Shown here one piece after another: positions 48,956-56,984 of a stretch of DNA of 64,000 nucleotides (the stretch's first letter is position 1; every line of letters begins with the position of its first letter). Made by a program: the position numbers and the translations under genes. The DNA is from an uncultured Anaeroplasmataceae bacterium. Lineage in GTDB: Bacteria; Bacillota_I; Bacilli_A; Acholeplasmatales; Anaeroplasmataceae. The DNA lies in the NCBI GenBank assembly GCA_944325035.1, contig CALUYM010000005.1, positions 80,504-144,503 on the forward strand. Direction: 5' to 3'. The notes under the pieces were generated by a model. It was given only the letters and a program-made list of their open reading frames with translations. It did not search any database and was not told where the DNA came from.

Positions 48956-49618
48956 TTATTTATTTACAAAATTGATGTTAACTTTTCCGTTATTACAAGA
49001 TACACTTAATGTTTTTTCGCCATTTTCTTTATTGGTAGGAAGATTACTATCGCCTTTTTTTATTTCAGAACGAATAATAAAATCATCATAACTTCCTAAA
49101 ATAGTTCCATTTATATTCCCGTTTTTCACCTCCAGTAATAAGGTATTTCCTATATCTAGTTTATCAAATGTAATGTTTCCACCAATAGAGGTAATACTTA
49201 CATTTTTGGTCACAGCTAATGTAGAAATGGAGATGCTTTCATTTGTTGTTGATAATGTAAGAGTTTCTAAAAGTGAGTTTGGTATTTGTAACAAGATTTT
49301 TCGATATTCAGCAGAAGGTTTCTTACCAATATAATCTTTCCAATTTTTATCGGTTACGCTTGTCATATTCAACACGTTTTTATCAGAAATAGAAATATCA
49401 AAAAATTCCTTGTTATTTTCAAAATACTGAATATGTACTTGATTGTCTCCGGATAAAGCGACTTTAACTTTTCGATCTTTTACATCAATATTTATTCCAC
49501 TAACTTGTGTATCCGATGTATAATTTCTTTCCTCAAATGGTGTACTATCGTTTGAACAACCAGTCAAAACAAAACAAATTATTATAAGACAAAATGTAAT
49601 TGATATTATTTTTTTCAT
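48956..49618 (-). CDS. Lipoprotein with DUF4097-like beta-helix domain
   Basis: 220 residues. Signal peptide KKIISITFCLIIICFVLTGC ends in lipobox LTGC, so it is anchored outside the membrane. The body is a repetitive beta-strand pattern (LETLTLSTTNESISISTLA, VTKNVSITSIGGNITFDKLD, LEVKNGNINGTILGSYDD) typical of DUF4097-type adhesin-like proteins. RBS AAAGGAGG. Last gene of the MerR-controlled operon; may interact with the exporter or sense the envelope (inference). Confidence 0.78.
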   Translation of the reverse strand: MKKIISITFCLIIICFVLTGCSNDSTPFEERNYTSDTQVSGINIDVKDRKVKVALSGDNQVHIQYFENNKEFFDISISDKNVLNMTSVTDKNWKDYIGKKPSAEYRKILLQIPNSLLETLTLSTTNESISISTLAVTKNVSITSIGGNITFDKLDIGNTLLLEVKNGNINGTILGSYDDFIIRSEIKKGDSNLPTNKENGEKTLSVSCNNGKVNINFVNK

Positions 49619-49640
49619 TTTAATTCCTCCTTTTTATTAA

Positions 49641-50091
49641 TTAGCTTCGTAAGGTTACTTCATAGTAATATCTATCTTCATTCATACTAGTAAAACGAAA
49701 GCCCAAAGATAGATAAAGCTCTTTTAAATATATATTAGAATCATCTAATATTGTGGCTTTTTTAACAACTTGTATTTTTTAATCCCTTTAAAATATACTC
49801 CAAAGCTTTTTCCTCAAGTCCTTGGTGTTGAAACATATTGTCTAACATAAAATGATAAATAACTGCAGTATCAACTTGATTTTCTGTGCGTTTATACAAA
49901 AAAAATCCGATCAGAATATCTTTATTATAAATAGCATTAGGGTATAATTCAGGATTATATTTTGCTTGTGCTATAGAAATAGCGTTAAAAAGTGAATATT
50001 TTTTTATATTTGAAATGTTATTCTCTTGATTTGTCTTTAATCTACAAACTTCTAAAATATTTTGTTTATCTACTGCTTTTATTCTAATCAT
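49641..50091 (-). pseudogene. GNAT acetyltransferase, frameshifted
   Basis: Frame 1 (ATG 50091 to TAA 49762) covers MIRIKAVDKQNILEVCRL, AIYNKDILIGFFLYKR and MLDNMFQHQGLEEKALEYI, an N-acetyltransferase of the spermidine/BltD-like group with an imperfect Q-x-x-G-x-x acetyl-CoA loop. The remaining C-terminus (VVKKATILDDSNIYLKELYL, then SLGFRFTSMNEDRYYYEVTL) continues in another frame to a TAA at 49641. An extra A in the A6 run near 49772 would explain it. Pseudogene or homopolymer error. Lies between permease and lipoprotein in one operon. Confidence 0.72.
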
Positions 50092-50101
50092 AGTTCTTCC
50101 T

Positions 50102-50749
50102 CTATAAAGTTTTCTTTTTTAAAACTCCAAGCCATACAAACACTAGAGCTACACTTAATAGTAGACAAACGCCAATATGTAGTAGTGCATTACTATTAAA
50201 CATAATCACTTGAAAAAAATTGCCTAAAATAGAGCGAAGTGGAGCAATTGGAGTAAAGATTGAAATAATAGCAATCAATACTACATCCATTAGCCATCCG
50301 AACCAATGTGACTGCATAGATAAAAGTACATGAAGGAAAATCATAACTAGTAATAAAAAGAATATTTGTTGCAATCCAGCAATGATAATTCCATTTTTTG
50401 TCCATTGACATACATCCATCATATTGATAACTGTTTTGGCTGAATATATAGGGTCAATTAGTAAATGGATTAGTGAGTTGAGAAAAGAAATACAAAATGC
50501 CAAAAAGCCATAACAGATAAGACACCCCCAAAAGTAATCTTTTTTATTTGCTCCCAAGTGAATTAACTTTTTATAATCATAAAAAACAAAAAAGAAAGGT
50601 GTCATTCCGGCAAGAAGCCATGTATAATTCCCGTTACTTAAAACAGTTTCACCGGAAGATGTTGCAAAAATTGTTACGATAGCTGTGATAATAAAACTTA
50701 GTCTATTGCTTGCAATCAAGCGTTTGACAATAGTAAAAATCGCAGTCAT
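50102..50749 (-). CDS. ABC transporter membrane protein
   Basis: 215 residues with about six hydrophobic segments (LSFIITAIVTIFATSS, YTWLLAGMTPFFFVFYD, WGCLICYGFLAFCISFL, IFFLLLVMIFLHVLLSM, VVLIAIISIFTPIAP, IGVCLLLSVALVFVWLGVL). No recognised permease signature, but the 4-bp overlap with the ATPase start/stop and its length suggest the membrane half of a two-gene exporter, like those paired with small ABC ATPases in peptide or drug resistance. Confidence 0.75.
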   Translation of the reverse strand: MTAIFTIVKRLIASNRLSFIITAIVTIFATSSGETVLSNGNYTWLLAGMTPFFFVFYDYKKLIHLGANKKDYFWGCLICYGFLAFCISFLNSLIHLLIDPIYSAKTVINMMDVCQWTKNGIIIAGLQQIFFLLLVMIFLHVLLSMQSHWFGWLMDVVLIAIISIFTPIAPLRSILGNFFQVIMFNSNALLHIGVCLLLSVALVFVWLGVLKKKTL

Positions 50750-51597
50750 TTTGTTATACCTCCTTTGTGACTAACCATTTTAATAAAGAAATCTTGTAAA
50801 GATAGTGGAGTAATTTCCAGTGAACCGAATTTTTTTGGTGGGTTGTCAAAGATATATCTTGTTACAAGTCCACCGATAGTATCTTGACCAATTATGTTCA
50901 AATTTTCGGTTGCCTCTTCGACATCTTTTTGTAGTCCGCTAATACTAAATGCTTTTGTTTCAACTGATTGCAATGTATCAAAAAAGCGAATAATTCCTTT
51001 ATCAATTATAATTAGCTTTTGAATTGTTTTAGTTATTTCTTCAATGATATGTGTAGATACGATAATAATACGAGGATGCTTTTGAAAACTTTCCAAGAGC
51101 ATATTGTAAAATTCTACTTTCATAATTGCGTCAAAACCGAGAACTGGTTCATCCAACAGAACGACAGTCTTATTACTTGCTAAACAAATAATTGTTGATA
51201 CCATCGTTTTCATTCCAAGAGATAAATGATTAAACTTCTTGTTTTTGTCTAGTTCAAATCGTTCCATCATTTCTGATGCAAACTCGTAATCATAGTTCGG
51301 ATTCACTTTAGAAGCTATCTGTATCAGCTTTCTAACAGAAAGATTAAAATGCTTTGCAAAGTTTTCGATGTAACTGACACCAGTATCTAATGTAGAAGTT
51401 GTAATTAGTTTGCCATAAACTTTAATAGTACCGCTTGTAATATTCTGATATCCAGCCATTGATTTGAGAAGTGTTGTTTTACCGGCACCATTTCTACCTA
51501 ATAGACAATAAATACCTGGTTCATCAATTGAAATAGTAATGTTTTTTAATACGGATGCTTGTCCGTATTGCTTTGTAACTTTTTTGAGTTCTATCAT
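50746..51597 (-). CDS. ABC transporter ATP-binding protein
   Basis: About 283 residues from ATG 51597, preceded by CTAGGAGGA. Walker A LLGRNGAGKTTLLKSMAG at about 34-51, Walker B VVLLDEPVLGFDA, H-loop VSTHIIEE. The signature is degenerate (LSLGMKTMVS rather than LSGGQ), as in the bacitracin/lantibiotic-type YtrB-like ATPases. First gene of a minus-strand operon driven from a MerR-type promoter. Confidence 0.9.
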   Translation of the reverse strand: MIELKKVTKQYGQASVLKNITISIDEPGIYCLLGRNGAGKTTLLKSMAGYQNITSGTIKVYGKLITTSTLDTGVSYIENFAKHFNLSVRKLIQIASKVNPNYDYEFASEMMERFELDKNKKFNHLSLGMKTMVSTIICLASNKTVVLLDEPVLGFDAIMKVEFYNMLLESFQKHPRIIIVSTHIIEEITKTIQKLIIIDKGIIRFFDTLQSVETKAFSISGLQKDVEEATENLNIIGQDTIGGLVTRYIFDNPPKKFGSLEITPLSLQDFFIKMVSHKGGITK

Positions 51598-51630
51598 ATA
51601 GTTATTCCTCCTAGCAGCATTATATATGAA

Positions 51631-51659
51631 TTGTTTTTCACAATACATCTTGCTATAAT
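51631..51659 (+). promoter_or_regulatory. Promoter of the merR-type gene
   Basis: TTGTTT, 17 bp, TATAAT on the plus strand. Its -10 box ends 2 bp before the -10 box of the divergent exporter promoter, so the two starts are interlocked. Confidence 0.6.
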
Positions 51660-51661
51660 GA

Positions 51662-51692
51662 AGTATAAACCTTTGTGTTACACAAGAGTCAA
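51662..51692 (-). promoter_or_regulatory. MerR-type exporter promoter with 19-bp spacer
   Basis: Minus strand: TTGACT (51692-51687), 19-bp spacer, TATACT (51667-51662). A perfect dyad TTGTGT-A-ACACAA (51673-51685) is placed inside the spacer. An overlong spacer with a central dyad is the hallmark of promoters that MerR proteins activate by DNA untwisting. Confidence 0.85.
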
Positions 51693-51707
51693 GAGTGGGT
51701 GATAAGT

Positions 51708-52496
51708 ATGAAAAAATTTTTTTCGATTGGTGAGGCTGCAAAAGCAGTTCATACCACAAGTGAAACGCTTCGACATTATGACCGTATTGGATTAGTGAAA
51801 CCAAGCAAAAAAGATATAATGACAAACTATCGTTATTATACTGAACAGGATTTGGTTAGATTAAATACAGTACAAGCTTTACAATTAATGGATTTGTCTT
51901 TACAAGAAATAAAAAAAGTTTTGGAATATGATGATCTTGAAAAAATTGTGGATTTTTTATCACAAGCTGAAAAAAAGGCTGATAAAAAGATAGAAATGCT
52001 AAAGTACAGCAAATCTAAAATTCAATTAGCAAAAGCGGATTATGAAAGTAAATTAAAAAGACTACAAAAAAATAATAATAATAATATGTTTATAAAAAAT
52101 TACCCAGAGCGAGTAATTCTACTTTCAAAAGTATTAGAGGTGCCAACACTTGACAATCTTTGGAATTACCTTAGTCATTTCTATGATCAAGTTACACCTT
52201 CTTTAAAAGATAAATTTAGTTTTGAAGATTTAGCAGGTATATATAGTGAAAATAATTATTCAAAGCTTTTTGCAGTATGTGTTCGACATGTAAATATAGA
52301 TGGCTTAAAAGTACTACCTAAAGGTGCATATCTTTGTGCTGTTTGTAATGAAGAAAATCGTGATCAAGTTTTGAGTGAGATAATTCATGTAGCGCGAACA
52401 AAATATGGTGTTGAGCCAACATTTACAGTACAGTTGATTGTTGTATCAGGTATTCTACATTGGAATTATGAAGTTCAAGTTTATATTGATAAATAA
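51708..52496 (+). CDS. MerR-family regulator with effector-binding domain
   Basis: 262 residues. The start is ATG 51708, giving the usual KKFFSIGEAAKAVHTTSETL opening with HYDRIGLVKPSKK and YRYYTEQDLVRLN of the winged HTH. A coiled-coil dimerisation helix follows (about 85-125), then a C-terminal domain of ~130 residues resembling GyrI/BmrR-type drug-binding domains (GAYLCAVCNEEN, ILHWNYEVQVYI). Divergent from the exporter operon, which it probably activates in response to a drug-like molecule (inference). Confidence 0.9.
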   Translation: MKKFFSIGEAAKAVHTTSETLRHYDRIGLVKPSKKDIMTNYRYYTEQDLVRLNTVQALQLMDLSLQEIKKVLEYDDLEKIVDFLSQAEKKADKKIEMLKYSKSKIQLAKADYESKLKRLQKNNNNNMFIKNYPERVILLSKVLEVPTLDNLWNYLSHFYDQVTPSLKDKFSFEDLAGIYSENNYSKLFAVCVRHVNIDGLKVLPKGAYLCAVCNEENRDQVLSEIIHVARTKYGVEPTFTVQLIVVSGILHWNYEVQVYIDK

Positions 52497-52794
52497 AGCA
52501 TATTAAGTTGGAAATTATTTCAATATAAGTTTTTTCCACTCGGTGGATATTGAGAATAATTTGAGATAATACTATAAAATGGATAGATATATTCAAAAGA
52601 ATAGTAATAAAAACAAACAAAAGTAAGATACTACTTCCAATATTCATTTTTATATATCGGTTAAATAATATAGAAAAATTAAAAAAACTATGCTATTATT
52701 AGGTTGGATTTATAAGATAATTCTTTGAATTATATAAGTTAATGATATAATAGAGATTAATATTGTAAGAAAGGTATATTTTTGGTACAAAAGA

Positions 52795-53604
52795 ATGAAA
52801 ATTAATGAGCGCGTATTTGAAAGATTAAATGGTGAAGCTTTTGAAATTCAAGAATTAGAAATGGAAGTTTCAAAAGAAGATGAAGCAGTTAATAAACGTA
52901 AAGTAGAATTATTCTATTTAGATGAATATCCAGAAATTTTAGATGAATTTTCACGTCAAGGTAAATTCGCCGTTTGGTCAAGTGTAGATGGTGTTAATTA
53001 TCGTTTAGCAATCGAAACGGGTTATTACGAAACTTTAAAAGAATTATATGGAACTAAAGTTAACAAAATATGGACTGATTTTTGGGATGAATGTTCTAAA
53101 ATATCATCAAATTTTACAAGAAAAATTGTATTACCAGGAACTATTATTGTAGTTTTAGCACTGATAATTTTTTATGCAACACTAAGAAATAGTAATCCAA
53201 CATTAAATAATGGTTTATCAATTGCCGTTGGTGTTATTTATCTATTTGTTGTTTTAGTGTTTCGTAAACTTACTACTAAAAAAATTAGTGATGCCAATCG
53301 TGAAGCTTTAGAAAAAATAAAAAAATATCTAGGAAATGATCGTTTTGAAGAATTACTAGATGCACAACGTAAGTATATTGATGATTATACACAACGTTTA
53401 ATTGAAGAAGCTGACCGTATGGATGCGGAATTTGAAGCTAGTCAACAAGCTTTAGCTAATAAAGCTTTAGAGGATGAAACGCAAGATTTAAACCAAAGCC
53501 AATCAGATGAGAAAATTAATGATGAAGTTGAGGCAAAAGAATCTGAAGATGTTGAAATCATTGATGCAGAAATAGTTGAAGAAGAAAGAAAAGAAACTAA
53601 ATAA
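52795..53604 (+). CDS. Hypothetical protein with two central membrane segments
   Basis: 269 residues. N-terminal ~105 residues are soluble (FYLDEYPEILDEFSRQGKFA, VWSSVDGVNYRLAIETGY); then IVLPGTIIVVLALIIFYATL and GLSIAVGVIYLFVVLVF span the membrane. The C-terminal ~95 residues are a charged helix and a very acidic tail (EVEAKESEDVEIIDAEIVEE). RBS AAAGG is 20 bases from the ATG, looser than usual. The 298 bp upstream hold no gene; a TATAAT with TTGAAT at 15-bp spacing may be its promoter. Family not recognised; 25 bp before tkt. Confidence 0.7.
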   Translation: MKINERVFERLNGEAFEIQELEMEVSKEDEAVNKRKVELFYLDEYPEILDEFSRQGKFAVWSSVDGVNYRLAIETGYYETLKELYGTKVNKIWTDFWDECSKISSNFTRKIVLPGTIIVVLALIIFYATLRNSNPTLNNGLSIAVGVIYLFVVLVFRKLTTKKISDANREALEKIKKYLGNDRFEELLDAQRKYIDDYTQRLIEEADRMDAEFEASQQALANKALEDETQDLNQSQSDEKINDEVEAKESEDVEIIDAEIVEEERKETK

Positions 53605-53629
53605 AAATAATAAATAGTAGGTGGAAATT

Positions 53630-55597
53630 ATGGCAATGAATGAACTTGAACAATTAAACATTAGTACATTAAGAATGCTTGGAGTTGACATGATTAATAA
53701 AGCGAAAAGTGGACATCCTGGAATTGTTTTAGGAGCTGCCCCAATTGTTTATACTCTATTCACTCGTTTTATTAATATAGATCCGGAAAATCCTGATTGG
53801 TGGAACCGTGATCGATTTATTTTATCGGCAGGACATGGAAGTGCTTTACTTTATGCACTTTATCATTTATCGGGCTATGAAATTTCAATTGAAGATTTAA
53901 AAAATTTCCGCCAATTAGGAAGCTTGACACCTGGGCACCCAGAGTATCGTCATACACCTGGTGTAGAAATGACTACAGGACCTTTAGGTCAAGGAATTGC
54001 GACTGCATGTGGTATGGCCTTAGCAGAAAACTATTTATCTAATCGCTTTAATCGCCCTCGTTACAAGATTGCAACTCATAAGACTTATGTTTTATGTGGA
54101 GATGGTGATCTACAAGAAGGAATTGCGATGGAAGCTTGTAGTTTAGCTGGACATTTACAATTAAAAAATTTAGTTTTACTATATGATTCTAATGATATTC
54201 AATTAGATGGTGATGTTGCATTAAGTAATACAGAGGATGTTAAAGCTAAATTTGAAGCTATGAAATGGGCATATCTTCGAGTTGAAGATGGTAATGACAT
54301 TGAGGAAATTGCTAAGCAAATAGAAGTTGCTAATGCGATGGAAAAACCGGTTATTATTGAAATTAAAACTATCATCGGGTATGGTTCTCCTAATCAAGGT
54401 ACAAAAGATTGTCACGGAGCTCCACTTGGAGATGAGAAAACTGCCGAATTAAGAGAGGCTTTAGGTTATAAGTTAGAACCATTTGTGGTTAAAGAAGAAG
54501 TGTATGATTTCTTTCATGAAAATGTTTTAGAACGAGGAATTAAAGCTGAAGTTGAATGGTCTCATCTTCTTGATGAATATAAGCAAAAATATCCAGAAGC
54601 ATTTAAAGAATATCAAGATTTCTTCTATGGAAATTATCAAATTCGTGAAGAAAAATTACCAGTTTTTTCAGTTGGGGAAGCTGAATCAACACGTAAAATT
54701 TTAGGAAAAGTTTTAGAACATTATAGTGTTGATTTACCTAATATTTTAGGTGGGTCAGCAGATTTAACATCGTCAACTTTTGTTAAGGGCGCTAATGGAA
54801 ATTTTGAAGTAGACACTAAAGATGGAAGAAATATTCGTTTTGGTGTTCGTGAACATGCAATGGGTGCAATTGTAAATGGTATTAATTTACATGGTGGCGT
54901 GCGTGGGTTCTGCGCTGGATTCTTTGTATTTTCAGATTATTTAAAACCAGCAATTCGTCAAGCGGCGATTATGGGGGTACCTTCTGTATTTATTTTCTCA
55001 CATGATTCAGTATGTGTTGGAGAAGATGGTCCTACACACCAACCGATTGAACATTTTGCTATGTTACGTTCAATTCCTAATTTGAATGTATTCCGTCCTG
55101 CTGATTATAAAGAAGTAAGAGCTGCAATGAAATATGCATTTTTATCTGAAAATATTCCAACAGTTATTACAACGAGCCGTCAATCTCTACCTACTTTAGA
55201 AAATACAAATGAAGAAAGGGCTTTAAAAGGTGCTTATGTAGTTTATGAAGCTAGCAAAAATTTTGATGGAATCTTAATTTCTTGTGGTTCTGAATTGTCA
55301 ATTGCAATTGAAGTAGCAGAAGAATTGAAGAATCAAAATATTAACGTACGCGTTGTGTCTATGCCTTCTCCGTTTTTATTTGAAATGCAAACTGACGAAT
55401 ATAAAGAATCAGTTTTACCAGCAAATAAAACTCGTCGTCTAGCTATTGAAATGGGTGCGTCTATGCCTTGGTATAAATATAGTCAAAATGTATATGGAAT
55501 TGATCGTTTCGGTGTATCAGCTCCGATTAAACATATTCATTCATATTTTGGATTTACAAAAGAAAACTTAGTAGAAGTGTATAAAAACATAAAATAA
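53630..55597 (+). CDS. tkt: Transketolase
   Basis: Thiamine-diphosphate enzyme of the pentose phosphate pathway; supplies ribose-5-phosphate for PRPP. 655 residues. Motifs: KAKSGHPGIVLGAAPI, SAGHGSALLYALYHLSGY, TTGPLGQGIATACGMA, and the ThDP motif VLCGDGDLQEG. Second half has GGSADLTSST, RFGVREHAMGAIVNG and IFSHDSVCVGEDGPTHQP. ATG 53630 lies 6 bases after TAGGTGG. Complete. Confidence 0.96.
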   Translation: MAMNELEQLNISTLRMLGVDMINKAKSGHPGIVLGAAPIVYTLFTRFINIDPENPDWWNRDRFILSAGHGSALLYALYHLSGYEISIEDLKNFRQLGSLTPGHPEYRHTPGVEMTTGPLGQGIATACGMALAENYLSNRFNRPRYKIATHKTYVLCGDGDLQEGIAMEACSLAGHLQLKNLVLLYDSNDIQLDGDVALSNTEDVKAKFEAMKWAYLRVEDGNDIEEIAKQIEVANAMEKPVIIEIKTIIGYGSPNQGTKDCHGAPLGDEKTAELREALGYKLEPFVVKEEVYDFFHENVLERGIKAEVEWSHLLDEYKQKYPEAFKEYQDFFYGNYQIREEKLPVFSVGEAESTRKILGKVLEHYSVDLPNILGGSADLTSSTFVKGANGNFEVDTKDGRNIRFGVREHAMGAIVNGINLHGGVRGFCAGFFVFSDYLKPAIRQAAIMGVPSVFIFSHDSVCVGEDGPTHQPIEHFAMLRSIPNLNVFRPADYKEVRAAMKYAFLSENIPTVITTSRQSLPTLENTNEERALKGAYVVYEASKNFDGILISCGSELSIAIEVAEELKNQNINVRVVSMPSPFLFEMQTDEYKESVLPANKTRRLAIEMGASMPWYKYSQNVYGIDRFGVSAPIKHIHSYFGFTKENLVEVYKNIK

Positions 55598-55639
55598 TAA
55601 AGGAGAGGAAACTCTCTTTTGTTATAAATGGAGTAAAAA

Positions 55640-56083
55640 ATGTTAAAAAGTCGTTTAGAGTCTGTAATTGAATTAAGAGAAAAAGGATATAATTGTTGCC
55701 AAGCAGTCACTTGTACTTATTGTGATTTATTAGGAATGAATATTAGTGATGCTTTTCGTGCTTCTGAGGCTTTTGGATTAGGTATTGCTGGTAATATGAA
55801 TACATGTGGTGCTGTTTTAGGAATTGTATTTTTAGCAGGTTTAAAATACAGTGATAATAATTTAGAAAATCCTAAGTCAAAACAAGAAACTTATAAAAAA
55901 ACAAAAGAATTAATGGAAATATTTGCTAAAAAAAACACGTCGGTAATTTGTAGTGAAATTAAGGGGATAAATACTCACAAATGTATTCGTAGTTGTAATG
56001 GTTGTGTTATTGATGCTTGTCGCATTGTAGAAGAAGAACTTTTTAAAGGTGAATTTGAACCTACAAACTTTGATGTTTTGTAA
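55640..56083 (+). CDS. C_GCAxxG_C_C family cysteine-rich protein
   Basis: 147 residues. Carries the cysteine pattern of this putative redox family: GYNCCQAVTCTYC at the N-terminus, MNTCGAVLGIVFLAGL in place of the G-C-A-x-x-G motif, then SVICSEIKG, HKCIRSCNGCVIDAC at the C-terminus. Members are widespread in anaerobes and are thought to bind a cofactor or take part in electron transfer. The function is not established. Confidence 0.88.
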   Translation: MLKSRLESVIELREKGYNCCQAVTCTYCDLLGMNISDAFRASEAFGLGIAGNMNTCGAVLGIVFLAGLKYSDNNLENPKSKQETYKKTKELMEIFAKKNTSVICSEIKGINTHKCIRSCNGCVIDACRIVEEELFKGEFEPTNFDVL

Positions 56084-56167
56084 CACATCATAAACTAATT
56101 TTATTAATTTTTCTTTTAAAAAAAGATATATAATTTTCTATACTATTTATATAAATTGATTTTCAAG

Positions 56168-56217
56168 AAAAAAAGAATTGAAAATAGTTCAAGCTATTAT
56201 TTTCAATTCTTTTTATT
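56168..56217. terminator. Bidirectional terminator
   Basis: AAAAAGAATTGAAAATA pairs with TATTATTTTCAATTCTTTTT around a short loop. Lies between the redox protein gene and the convergent Fnr-like gene. Confidence 0.88.
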
Positions 56218-56241
56218 TTAAGTAATAATTGTTTAAAAAAA

Positions 56242-56898
56242 TTATTTTTTTAACATAAATTCACTTCTTTTATAATCAATTAGACCTTCTTTTTTTAATT
56301 TAGAGAGTTGACTAGATAACGCAGTCCGTTCAACCCCTAAATAATCAGCTAGTTCTTGTCTATTATAAGGTATTTTGTAAAATTGATTAGCAGAAGGTAT
56401 ATTATTTTTCAAATATATTAGGATTTTATCTCTCATTTTAGCTTGTGATAACTCAGTAATTCTTTCTTTGGATTTGGTTATTAGACGTGAATACTCATCT
56501 AAGCATTTTGAAATTAAATGATAGTGGCGAAAGCATCTATTCTCACAAGGAGTTAGAAGTCTAAATAAATTCATAATTAGTAAAGTTGAATCTTCAATAG
56601 CTACCAATTCCTCTTCGTAATTGCTTTTAGCAAAATGAATATATTCTAAACCATAAATTTGATCTTTTATATATATTGTACCAGGAATTAAGCTTCCATC
56701 GACATCGATATGAGTTGTTTTACATTTTCCTTTTAAAACAAGATATGCAAATTTAGCTGGATTTCCTTCATGTTCGATAACATCACCACGTTTATATTTT
56801 TTTATTTGAATAGAAAGACAATGAAGTAAGGCTCTAAAATCTTGTTGTTCTAAATCTTTAAATAATATACTGTTTTTTGCTAATTCTAAATTATCCAT
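56242..56898 (-). CDS. Crp/Fnr-family transcription regulator
   Basis: About 218 residues from ATG 56898. The N-terminal cyclic-nucleotide-like domain has IKKYKRGDVIEHEGNPAKFA and YLVLKGKCKTTHID; the C-terminal winged HTH has PYNRQELADYLGVERTALSS with the recognition helix, then QLSKLKKEGLIDYKRSEF. A Cys pair lies mid-protein (TPCENRCFRHY), but no N-terminal Fe-S cluster motif is present. It belongs with effector- or redox-sensing regulators. Divergent from nrdD with a dyad in between; may control anaerobic ribonucleotide reduction. Confidence 0.9.
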   Translation of the reverse strand: MDNLELAKNSILFKDLEQQDFRALLHCLSIQIKKYKRGDVIEHEGNPAKFAYLVLKGKCKTTHIDVDGSLIPGTIYIKDQIYGLEYIHFAKSNYEEELVAIEDSTLLIMNLFRLLTPCENRCFRHYHLISKCLDEYSRLITKSKERITELSQAKMRDKILIYLKNNIPSANQFYKIPYNRQELADYLGVERTALSSQLSKLKKEGLIDYKRSEFMLKK

Positions 56899-56911
56899 AA
56901 AAAACCTTATT

Positions 56912-56927
56912 CGTTGTAAAAACAACG
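56912..56927. promoter_or_regulatory. Crp/Fnr-type dyad between the regulator and nrdD
   Basis: CGTTGT-AAAA-ACAACG, perfect 6-bp arms with 4-bp spacing as in FNR-type sites. It ends 8 bp before the -35 of nrdD and lies 14 bp from the regulator start. Confidence 0.65.
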
Positions 56928-56934
56928 CCTTTCT

Positions 56935-56963
56935 TTGTCCAATTATACTATACTTGATATAAC
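56935..56963 (+). promoter_or_regulatory. Promoter of nrdD
   Basis: TTGTCC, 17 bp, TATAAC; RBS GGGAGGG before ATG 56985. No NrdR box was noticed. Confidence 0.6.
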
Positions 56964-56984
56964 ATTACAAGGGAGGGTGACGGA

